Source: a bacterium
GTDB lineage: Bacteria; Verrucomicrobiota; Verrucomicrobiia; Methylacidiphilales; Verrucolacustridaceae
DNA: 19,079 bases
Assembly (NCBI GenBank): GCA_009921985.1
Contig: RFWS01000011.1
Location: 1-19,079, forward strand
Direction: 5' to 3'
Below the pieces are notes generated by a model. The model was not told the origin of the DNA. It was given only the letters and a program-made list of their open reading frames with translations, and made no database searches. Below are positions 8,392 to 14,794 of this stretch, piece after piece (within the stretch, counting starts at the first letter, position 1; each line of letters opens with the position of its first letter). The position numbers were made by a program, and so were the translations under genes.

Positions 8392-8580
8392 ATGGTTGAA
8401 ATCCGGCTCAAGCGCGGTGAATCGGTCGACAAGGCCCTTCGTCGCCTCAAAAAGAAGCTCGATCGCGAGGGCATCCTCCGCGATGTGCGGGCCCGCCGTT
8501 CCTATGAAAAACCCAGCGTGAAGCGCCGGCGGAAGATGAAAGAGCCCAAAATCAACTTTTACGGCAATTTCTCCCTCTAA
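8392..8580 (+). CDS. rpsU: 30S ribosomal protein S21
   Basis: This 62-aa protein (MVEIRLKRGESVDKALRRL at the start, then a highly basic helix with VKRRRKMK and a final NFYGNFSL) is a typical bS21. bS21 binds near the anti-Shine-Dalgarno end of 16S rRNA on the small-subunit platform. AGGA lies about 8 nt before ATG 8392. The long unrelated frame that runs antisense through dnaE in phase with this gene is not part of it. rpsU leads a plus-strand run with birA, trpA, ruvX and a PagL-like gene, and is divergent from dnaE. Confidence 0.95.
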   Translation: MVEIRLKRGESVDKALRRLKKKLDREGILRDVRARRSYEKPSVKRRRKMKEPKINFYGNFSL

Positions 8581-8641
8581 AGCCAGCTCCCCGCGGGCGG
8601 TAAAATCCGACCCGTTTTCCCCTTCTCTCGTCGATCCTCTC

Positions 8642-9370
8642 CTGCCGCCGGATCACCCGTTCCGTGGCAGGATCCATATCCTGTCTTCGGCCAGTTCCAC
8701 CCAGGACCTCGCCCGCAAATCCCGCGAAATTCCTTCCGTCTGGGCCGCGGAAATTCAAACCACCGGGCGGGGCCGGCAGGGGCACCGGTGGGCATCCGAT
8801 CACCCCCTTGGCCTCTGGTGCTCCGTCCTGCTGGAACCGACCGCACCCCTGCTCCCTCTCCTTGCCTTGGCCGGCTCCCTCGCGGCGGCTGACGCCGTGC
8901 GTGGCCTGACCGGACTCGAGCCCCTTTTGAAATGGCCCAATGATCTCCTGGTCAAAAATCGGAAGCTCGCAGGTCTCCTCGTGGAAACTGTCGCCCGCCC
9001 GGGCCATCTGCCCCTGGCCATCCTCGGGCTCGGCTTGAATCTTGCCCAGCAAGCCGCCGACTTCCCCCGCGAACTTCGGCCCACGGCTGTCTCCCTGCGC
9101 CAGGCGGCCGGACGGACGATTCCGCGGGCCCAGATGCTGGCGGCCTTTCTCGACGCTCTCAGCAACCGCCTCACCCAAAGCCCCGGCGAAATCATCGGGG
9201 ATTTTTCTCTTCATTGGGGCCAGCAGGGGCGAACCATCCGGATTCGCTCCGGCGAACAGGAGTTTGCCGGCAGGGCCGAGCAGGTGGACGAGTCCGGACA
9301 TCTTTGCCTCCGCCTGCCCGATGGATCCACCAGAAGCTTCGCCTCCGGCGAGACCGATTTTCCCGCGTGA
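8642..9370 (+). CDS. birA: Biotin--[acetyl-CoA-carboxylase] ligase, no canonical start codon
   Basis: The enzyme activates biotin with ATP and attaches it to the biotin carboxyl carrier protein of acetyl-CoA carboxylase. Clear motifs are SSASSTQDLARK (ligase entry), TTGRGRQGHRW (biotinyl-AMP loop, GRGRxGxxW), KWPNDLLVKNRKLAGLLVE (catalytic KWPND and KxxGxL) and a C-terminal SH3-like barrel (GRAEQVDESGHLCLRL). It is the short class without an N-terminal HTH, so it should not be a repressor. The frame is open from 8540, but no ATG, GTG or TTG occurs before TTG 8867, which lies beyond essential motifs. I placed the start at CTG 8642 because it gives a normal leader of about 20 residues before SSTQ (242 aa). 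ATT 8567, overlapping the end of rpsU, is the other option. The start is uncertain; the identity is not. Confidence 0.85.
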   Translation: MPPDHPFRGRIHILSSASSTQDLARKSREIPSVWAAEIQTTGRGRQGHRWASDHPLGLWCSVLLEPTAPLLPLLALAGSLAAADAVRGLTGLEPLLKWPNDLLVKNRKLAGLLVETVARPGHLPLAILGLGLNLAQQAADFPRELRPTAVSLRQAAGRTIPRAQMLAAFLDALSNRLTQSPGEIIGDFSLHWGQQGRTIRIRSGEQEFAGRAEQVDESGHLCLRLPDGSTRSFASGETDFPA

Positions 9371-9404
9371 ACCCGGCCGCGCTTTGGGCAAAATTCATTC
9401 TCGG

Positions 9405-10208
9405 ATGAATCCAAACCGGATCGATCGGCTTTTTGCCGGCCTTGGCACAAAAAAACGCAAGGCCTTGATCGCGTATCTGGTCGCGGGGGATCCCGATCTG
9501 GAGTCCACCGCCCGGCTCGTTCCCGCCTTGGCCGAGGCGGGTGCCGATTTGGTGGAATTGGGCGTCCCCTTTTCCGATCCTTTGGCCGACGGTGTCGTCA
9601 ACCAACTGGGCTGCCAGCGGGCCCTCGACTCCGGCACCACCTTGCCCAAAGTTCTGGAACTGGTCGCCCGTCTGCGCCGGGAGAAATGTGACATCCCGTT
9701 GGTTCTTTTCACCTACTACAACCCCGTCTTTGCCTATGGCCGGGAGAAGTTTGAACAGGATGCCGCCCGGGCCGGGGCCGACGGCTTGTTGCTGCTCGAC
9801 CTTCCCCCGGAAGAGGCTGACCGCGATCTGCCGCCGTCGGATCACCTCCGCCGGATTGTTCTGGTTGCCCCGACCACGCCGGAAAGTCGGCTGAAGGCGA
9901 TCACCCGCCACGCCTCCGGTTTTGTTTACTACGTTTCCCGGGAAGGGGTCACGGGCATGCAAAAAAGTCTGCCCAGCACCCTTTCCGAGCGTGTGTCTCT
10001 CCTCAAAAAAACCACGCCGCTGCCTGTCTGTGTCGGGTTCGGCATTTCCAATCCGGAGCAGGCGGGCCAGGTGGCGCGGCTGGCCGATGGGGTGGTCGTG
10101 GGCAGCGCGATTGTGGACCGGATCGGCAAGCTCGGCCGCAGCCCGAACCTTGCCTCGGAAGTGGGTTCCTTTCTCCGGCCCATCGCCCAAGCGGTCCACG
10201 CCGCGTGA
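9405..10208 (+). CDS. trpA: Tryptophan synthase alpha chain
   Basis: TrpA splits indole-3-glycerol phosphate into indole, which is channelled to TrpB, and glyceraldehyde 3-phosphate. The 267-aa product carries VELGVPFSDPLADG with the catalytic Glu and Asp, LFTYYNPVFAYG, FVYYVSREGVTG and VCVGFGIS, then GVVVGSAIV for phosphate binding. In the first motif the usual ADGP reads ADGV, a small deviation. ATG 9405 begins MNPNRIDRLFAGL, the normal family start; the frame is open further upstream only through the birA 3' end. It lies 34 nt after birA and overlaps ruvX by 4 nt (GTGA), so it is probably cotranscribed with them. It is separated from any trpB, which is not in the window. Confidence 0.96.
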   Translation: MNPNRIDRLFAGLGTKKRKALIAYLVAGDPDLESTARLVPALAEAGADLVELGVPFSDPLADGVVNQLGCQRALDSGTTLPKVLELVARLRREKCDIPLVLFTYYNPVFAYGREKFEQDAARAGADGLLLLDLPPEEADRDLPPSDHLRRIVLVAPTTPESRLKAITRHASGFVYYVSREGVTGMQKSLPSTLSERVSLLKKTTPLPVCVGFGISNPEQAGQVARLADGVVVGSAIVDRIGKLGRSPNLASEVGSFLRPIAQAVHAA

Positions 10209-10627
10209 GTCGGGCGCTGGGCATCGACTTCGGCACCCGCCGGATCGGCCTCGCCCTTTCCGACCCCACCGGCATCCTCGCCTCCCCCCTGCCTTTTTTG
10301 GAAAACACCGGCATACAACAGGTTGTCTCCAAACTAAAGGAAATGGTGGAAAGCCAGGGCATTGAAACGATTGTGGTGGGTCTTCCACGCAACATGGATG
10401 GAACCTACGGACCGGCGGTAGAAAGGGTCCGCTCTTTTATCGCGCAAATTCAATCCGAAATTTCCGCCAAAATTGTCACCCAGGATGAACGCCTGACCAC
10501 TTCCCAAGCCTCCCGCGATCTGGCAGGAATGGGCTTAAGCCAGAAAGAGTTGCGAAAGAAGGTGGATAGCTCTTCTGCCACGTTGATTCTTCAACAATTC
10601 CTTGACCGCACTCAGCCGAATCCCTAG
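10205..10627 (+). CDS. ruvX: Putative pre-16S rRNA nuclease (YqgF/RuvX family)
   Basis: This RNase-H-like fold protein of 140 aa (typical length) shows RALGIDFGTRRIGLALSD with the first catalytic Asp, IVVGLPRNMDGT and DERLTTSQA with the conserved D-E-R. The family is implicated in trimming the 5' end of pre-16S rRNA and was earlier proposed as a Holliday junction resolvase. The GTG start overlaps the trpA stop as GTGA, indicating translational coupling. It ends with TAG, 9 nt before the next gene. Confidence 0.94.
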   Translation: MSRALGIDFGTRRIGLALSDPTGILASPLPFLENTGIQQVVSKLKEMVESQGIETIVVGLPRNMDGTYGPAVERVRSFIAQIQSEISAKIVTQDERLTTSQASRDLAGMGLSQKELRKKVDSSSATLILQQFLDRTQPNP

Positions 10628-10636
10628 TCAGAACCG

Positions 10637-11398
10637 ATGCACCTCGGAGGCAAGTTAGCAAGGCTCGTTCGTGTTTCGGCTTTTCCGGGGATTCTATTCA
10701 CCGGTTTGTTCACATTTTCCACCCTTTCCCAGGCCGGAGACGGGGATCTCTCGGTTCAGGACGGGGGCTCCAAACTTTCGGTTGCGCAGAATACCGCATC
10801 CACATCTGCGGACCCCTCCGATCTGGCCTCTTATATTTTTGTGGAGGATCGCATCACCCTCGAATTCATGACCGGGGCGATGTTTTCCCCTTGCGGCCTC
10901 GGTCCGGTGGTACCTGTCTACAATTACCAGCAAAACAACGTGCGTCTCGGTTGGATGCTCGATTCTCCCGATTCTTGGGGCCCCCAAGCCGGCCTGAACG
11001 ACCCCCTCCGCGGAAACTTTGAGGCGATCCTGGAAGCCACCGGTTCTTATGTCTGGTACAGCTTCGGCACTTACATGGCCGGAATCACCGGCTTGGTCCG
11101 CTACAATTTCGTTCAGCCCAACTGGGTCGTCGTTCCCTACATCCAAGGGGGCGCCGGCATCATCTATACCAACGCGCGGAATTGGTCGAATCAGGATGCG
11201 ATCGGCGGCAACTGGGAATTCACCCCGCAATTCGCCGGCGGCCTCAAGTTCCTCTTGGACAAAAACTGGACCTTTAATATCGAAGGCGCCTTCCAGCATA
11301 TTTCCAATGCCAACACCTCCGCCCGCAATGAGGGCGTCAACGCCTACGGAGGTTTTGTCGGCTTCACCTACCTCTTCGATAAAACCTGGTCGGACTGA
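10637..11398 (+). CDS. PagL/acyloxyacyl hydrolase-like outer-membrane beta-barrel protein
   Basis: The 253-aa product has a signal peptide (MHLGGKLARLVRV, hydrophobic to about residue 31, then LSQA followed by GDG) and alternating aromatic beta strands ending in an aromatic strand (GGFVGFTYLF), as in 8-stranded barrels. The segment FNIEGAFQHISNANTS matches the PagL lipid A 3-O-deacylase active site (His-x-Ser-Asn). In Pseudomonas PagL a Glu 12 residues after the Ser completes the triad. By my count that place is Asn here, with a Glu three residues earlier (NEGVN), so catalysis is plausible but unproven. It may remodel lipid A or simply be a barrel of the family. It is the last gene of the rpsU-birA-trpA-ruvX run and is followed by a hairpin. 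Confidence 0.75.
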   Translation: MHLGGKLARLVRVSAFPGILFTGLFTFSTLSQAGDGDLSVQDGGSKLSVAQNTASTSADPSDLASYIFVEDRITLEFMTGAMFSPCGLGPVVPVYNYQQNNVRLGWMLDSPDSWGPQAGLNDPLRGNFEAILEATGSYVWYSFGTYMAGITGLVRYNFVQPNWVVVPYIQGGAGIIYTNARNWSNQDAIGGNWEFTPQFAGGLKFLLDKNWTFNIEGAFQHISNANTSARNEGVNAYGGFVGFTYLFDKTWSD

Positions 11399-11416
11399 TT
11401 CGACCGTTTCTTCTTC

Positions 11417-11442
11417 GCCCGCCATGAGGTAGGGCGGGCTTT
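11417..11442 (+). terminator. Weak hairpin terminator after the PagL-like gene
   Basis: GCCCGCC (11417-11423) pairs perfectly with GGCGGGC (11433-11439) around a 9-nt loop, followed by only three T. It lies 18 nt after the stop codon and before truA. The GC stem fits an intrinsic terminator; the short T tract makes it weak. Confidence 0.5.
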
Positions 11443-11492
11443 GCGACCCAGCTGTCTCCCCATCGCGGCGCCATTCTCTCCGGCATTCTTTT

Positions 11493-12239
11493 GTGAAACT
11501 TCAAACCTTCAAACTCACCCTCGCCTACCGGGGGGAGGATTTCTACGGCTGGCAACGCCAGGATCCCCATCCGACCGTCCAGCTAGCCCTCGAGGACGCT
11601 CTCCGGAAAATTTACGGCGGGTCCTTTCCCGTGGCCGGATCCGGACGGACCGACCGCGGAGTCCACGCCCTCGGCCAGACCGCCTCGGCCCAACTCCCCC
11701 CCATCCACCAACCGGCGGTTCTCCTCCGTGCCTTGAATTTTCATCTCCCGCCCGGGGTCCGGGTGTTATCCGTGAAAAAGGAAAAACCGAAATTCCACGC
11801 CCGCTTTTCCGCCCGGGGCAAAACCTACCTCTACCGGATCGTGAATTCCCCTTGGCTTCACCCGTTGGAAATCGGCCGGGCCTGGCATGTGCCCAGGCCC
11901 CTCCATCTCCCGGCCGTGCGACGGGCCGCCCGGCTGTTCGTGGGGAAACACGATTTCGCCTCCTTCACCTCCAACCCCGGCTACGAGCGCGAATCCACCG
12001 TCCGCCGGCTTCGATCGATCCGCATCAAACGAAAACCAGGAAATATCCTGGAGCTGAGTTTTGACGGCGATGGCTTTCTCTATCGGATGGTCCGCAACCT
12101 CGTGGGAGCCCTGGTCAAGGTCGGCCACAACCGTCTTTCCGTGGCGGACCTGAAAAAAATCCTCTCGGCCCGCTCCCGCGCCGGGGCACCTCCCACCGCC
12201 CCCGCCGAGGGCCTCTACCTGTTCCAAGTTCGGTATTGA
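11493..12239 (+). CDS. truA: tRNA pseudouridine(38-40) synthase
   Basis: TruA converts U38-U40 in the anticodon arm of several tRNAs to pseudouridine. The 248-aa protein begins MKLQTFKLTLAYRGEDFYGWQ, holds the catalytic Asp in GSGRTDRGVHALGQ, then NFHLPPGVRV, FHARFSARGKTYLYRI, HDFASFTSN and DGFLYRMVRNLVGALVKVG, all standard for the family. GTG 11493 gives the normal N-terminus. It follows a hairpin and converges on nagZ with an 11-nt gap, so it is probably a single-gene unit. Confidence 0.96.
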   Translation: MKLQTFKLTLAYRGEDFYGWQRQDPHPTVQLALEDALRKIYGGSFPVAGSGRTDRGVHALGQTASAQLPPIHQPAVLLRALNFHLPPGVRVLSVKKEKPKFHARFSARGKTYLYRIVNSPWLHPLEIGRAWHVPRPLHLPAVRRAARLFVGKHDFASFTSNPGYERESTVRRLRSIRIKRKPGNILELSFDGDGFLYRMVRNLVGALVKVGHNRLSVADLKKILSARSRAGAPPTAPAEGLYLFQVRY

Positions 12240-12250
12240 TGCCGGCCGCC

Positions 12251-13351
12251 TTACGTGGACGTGATGCGTTCACGCTCACGGCCAACGGGGATCGTGCCCA
12301 CCCGCTTGCGGAAATTCCCGATCTCCTCATTGATCTGTTTCCATTTTCCTGCATCGAACTTCTCCGCCGGATCCCTCAGCTTCCGGCAAAACGCGGCCAC
12401 CTTCTCCACCGCCGGGCGCCACTCCTTTTCCGGCATCTCCCCCAAGGCGTCCCGGGCGATCTCCACGCAGGCGGGATTGTGGCAGATCAGCAGGATTTCC
12501 TCTCCGGCCCGCACCGCCCGGCGGGTGGCCTCGGCGCTGCCGTAACGGTTGGCAATCGCCCCCATTTCCAGATCGTCCGTCATCACCAAACCCCGGTAGC
12601 CCATCTTGTCCCGCAATAGGCCGGTCACGATGTCCCGGTTCAGGCTGGCCGGGCCTGAATCTTTGCCCCACGCCGGAAACTGCGCATGGCCCACCATCAT
12701 CGCCTCACATTCGCTCCCCACCTCGCGGAACACCGCCAACTCCTCCGCCTCGATTTTTTCCCGCGTTCGGTCAACCAGGGGAAGATCCCCATGCGGATCC
12801 AATCCGCAAAAGGTATAGCCGGGGAAATGTTTCCCCGTTCCCCCGACTCCCTCCTGCTGCAGGCCCCGCAAATAAGCCCTCGCCCGGGGAATCACCTCGG
12901 CCGGACTCGCCCCGTAACATCGCCCCGCCAGGGAATTATCCACCCCCTGCCGCTCCGGTGGGGAAAAATCCAACACCGGCGCCAGGTTCAGATTCAGCCC
13001 CACCGCCTGCATCACCCGCCCCGTCAAGCGACCATGCTCCGCAAACCACTCGACCTTGCCGGCTTGGGCCAGATCTTCTCCGCTGGGCGGCCTCTCGCCC
13101 ATCACCGCCAGACGGCTCACCCGTCCCCCCTCCTGGTCCACCGTGAGTATCACCGGGTGGCCGGCCAACTCCCGACACTCCCGCACCAGGGCATGAAACT
13201 GCCCTGCCTCCCCCATGTTCCGGGTGAAATAAATAAATCCCCCCGGCCGAATCCGCCGGATCAAATTCCGGAGCCCGTCGTTCAGCTCCGGTCCGGGCAC
13301 TCCCATCACGATCAACCGTCCGGCCGGGTGGGCATCCATTCCCTTTGGCAT
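12251..13351 (-). CDS. nagZ: Beta-N-acetylhexosaminidase, glycoside hydrolase family 3
   Basis: NagZ removes N-acetylglucosamine from muropeptides during cell-wall recycling in the cytoplasm. Motifs seen are ILTVDQEGGRVSRL, NLNLAPVLDF, GTGKHFPGY followed by LDPHGDLP (the Asp-His acid/base dyad, D-P-H here rather than the common D-S-H), and LVMTDDLEMGA with the nucleophile Asp. I chose ATG 13351 (366 aa) because GAGGG lies about 10 nt upstream. GTG 13375 would add 8 residues and swallow that site. There is no signal peptide, in line with a cytosolic enzyme. The C-terminus is somewhat longer and more charged than the catalytic domain needs. It converges on truA. Confidence 0.92.
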   Translation of the reverse strand: MPKGMDAHPAGRLIVMGVPGPELNDGLRNLIRRIRPGGFIYFTRNMGEAGQFHALVRECRELAGHPVILTVDQEGGRVSRLAVMGERPPSGEDLAQAGKVEWFAEHGRLTGRVMQAVGLNLNLAPVLDFSPPERQGVDNSLAGRCYGASPAEVIPRARAYLRGLQQEGVGGTGKHFPGYTFCGLDPHGDLPLVDRTREKIEAEELAVFREVGSECEAMMVGHAQFPAWGKDSGPASLNRDIVTGLLRDKMGYRGLVMTDDLEMGAIANRYGSAEATRRAVRAGEEILLICHNPACVEIARDALGEMPEKEWRPAVEKVAAFCRKLRDPAEKFDAGKWKQINEEIGNFRKRVGTIPVGRERERITST

Positions 13352-13423
13352 AAGGAATTTTCCCTCTTTTCGCACGCGAAAACGACCGGGCTCGGGCCAC
13401 CTGATCCCTCAAATTTCATGCTT

Positions 13424-13447
13424 ACTTAAAGCTGAACTTAAACTTAA
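13424..13447. repeat. Hexamer array (ACTTAA-type), 4 units
   Basis: Four phased hexamers read ACTTAA, AGCTGA, ACTTAA, ACTTAA, directly upstream of the RelE-like start. It is the reverse-complement flavour of the array at 3886-3909, about 9.5 kb away. Confidence 0.7.
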
Positions 13448-13457
13448 GCTTCCGGGC

Positions 13458-13829
13458 GTGCCTGCCTTTCAAATCATCTTCTCCCCCGCCAGCTCGGCGG
13501 AGATCAGCCAGCTCCCCACCCCCCTGCAGATCGAGGTGTTGCGCGAGTTTGACGTGCTGACTTCCGATTTTCTCACCCGTCATCCCGACCGATTTGGCAC
13601 GGTGCGCCGCCCCGATCGCACCCTCTATCGCTACCGGGCGGGCGATTACCGCATCTACTTTGAACAGAAAAACACCGGCTTGATCATCCATCGGGTGCTT
13701 CACAAAAATTCCCTCAAGGATTTTGCTTTCCGCTCCCAGTTGCCCGGATCGGAGGACGAGGAACTGGCCGGCAATCCGAAATTCTGGGACCTGATCGATT
13801 CCCATCGGTTCACCGCGAAAACGGAGTAA
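13458..13829 (+). CDS. RelE/ParE-superfamily toxin-like protein, no antitoxin partner
   Basis: The 123-aa protein starts (GTG 13458) MPAFQIIFSPASSAEI, as in RelE-type folds, and carries the characteristic core RTLYRYRAGDYRIYFE-like segment (here DRTLYRYRAGDYRIYF) then LIIHRVLHKNSLKDF. It extends about 30 residues past the usual toxin end (ELAGNPKFWDLIDSH). RelE toxins cleave mRNA on the ribosome, but no antitoxin gene is next to it: upstream is nagZ on the other strand, downstream after 4 nt is the SAM hydrolase gene. I remember similar long, solitary RelE-like proteins in Verrucomicrobia, which would suggest a domesticated, non-toxic role. The stop/start spacing suggests cotranscription with the downstream gene. 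Confidence 0.75.
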   Translation: MPAFQIIFSPASSAEISQLPTPLQIEVLREFDVLTSDFLTRHPDRFGTVRRPDRTLYRYRAGDYRIYFEQKNTGLIIHRVLHKNSLKDFAFRSQLPGSEDEELAGNPKFWDLIDSHRFTAKTE

Positions 13830-13833
13830 TCCC

Positions 13834-14720
13834 ATGCGCCGCGCTCTTCTCCTGGTTGCCCTGCTTTCCCCGTGGCTGGCGGGGTGCCAATCTGGTCCCA
13901 GGATGTCCAACCTGGTTGCCTTCTATACGGATTTTGGAATCAACGATCCGTACGTCGGCCAGTTGAAGGGGGCGGTCAAAACCGTCCACCCGTCCGCCGA
14001 GCTTCTTGATCTCTCTCCGCCGAGCTTCTTGATCTCTCCCACGACAGTTCGGCCTTCGACGTTTCGGCGGCCTCCTATCTCCTCGCCAAATCGGCCCGCA
14101 CCCTGCCGGCCGGCACCGTGGTGGTTGCCATCGTGGATCCGGGCGTGGGCTCGGAACGGGCCGCCTTGGCCGTCCGTACAGGCACCGGCCGTGTTTATGT
14201 GGCCCCGGACAACGGCCTGCTGACCGAGGTGCTCGCCCGCGAAGGCCTCACCGAGGCCCGACTGATTCAAAACAAGGACCTTTTCTTGCCGGGAGAGGCC
14301 TCCTCCACGTTTCATGGGCGCGACATCTTTGCCCCCGTCGCCGCTCATCTCGCGGCAGGAACTTCCTTGGACGCGGTCGGCCCCAAGGCGGAAAAGATCC
14401 TCCGGCTGCCCCGCAACACCGCCACGGTCATGCCCAACCTCGCCAAAGGCCTGGTTCTTTTTGTCGATCATTATGGCAACATCCTCACGAACATTCCGGG
14501 ATCCGAACTGGCGAAGCTCAAAACCGGACAACTCCTCAACCTCACCATCAAGGGGAAGCCGGTCCCCGTCCCCTTTTTGCGGACCTATGCCGAGGCCCCT
14601 GACGACCGCCCCTTCGCCCTGGTCAACAGCGACGGGGAATTCGAGATCGCCGTGGCCAAGGGAAACGCCGCCAAAAAGCTCGGCATCGCTCCCGGCGATC
14701 CGGTCGTCTTGAAATTTTGA
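13834..14720 (+). pseudogene. SAM hydrolase (S-adenosyl-L-methionine hydroxide adenosyltransferase, DUF62) with lipoprotein signal, frameshifted
   Basis: The family splits SAM into adenosine and methionine and is related to fluorinase. The first frame reads a lipoprotein signal (MRRALLLVALLSPWLAGC, lipobox LAGC) then NLVAFYTDFGINDPYVGQLKG. The second frame, after about 14038, continues AIVDPGVGSERAALAV, YVAPDNGLL, FHGRDIFAPVAAHLA and FVDHYGNILTNI to TGA 14720. A perfect 23-bp tandem duplication (13993-14038) shifts the frame. Removing one copy restores ELLDLSHDSSAFDVSAASYL and a continuous 287-aa protein. ATG 13903 is a second possible start giving a cytosolic form (MSNLVAFYTDFG). A lipoprotein signal is unexpected for a SAM-using enzyme. 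The lesion may be recent, reversible, or an assembly error. It lies 4 nt after the RelE-like gene. Confidence 0.9.
13993..14038 (+). repeat. Perfect 23-bp tandem duplication
   Basis: Bases 13993-14015 and 14016-14038 are identical 23-mers (starting TCCGCCGAGC and ending GATCTCTC). As 23 is not a multiple of 3, the second copy shifts the SAM hydrolase reading frame. The match is exact, so the event is recent or maintained. Confidence 0.95.
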
Positions 14721-14794
14721 CGGTTTTTCCTTTAATTTTTAAGCCAAGCCGCGACGCATCGTCCGGACCTGCTTAATCCCAATCGGCAGAGGCG

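Noticed and set aside
5194..8580. A 1128-codon plus-strand open frame antisense to dnaE, in phase with rpsU
   Set aside because: Its product is His/Arg/Pro/Leu-rich with no recognisable domain, as expected from the antisense frame of a GC-rich gene; only the last 62 codons (rpsU) are real.
9192..10388. A 398-codon minus-strand open frame across trpA and ruvX
   Set aside because: It is antisense to two unmistakable enzymes and lacks any family motif.
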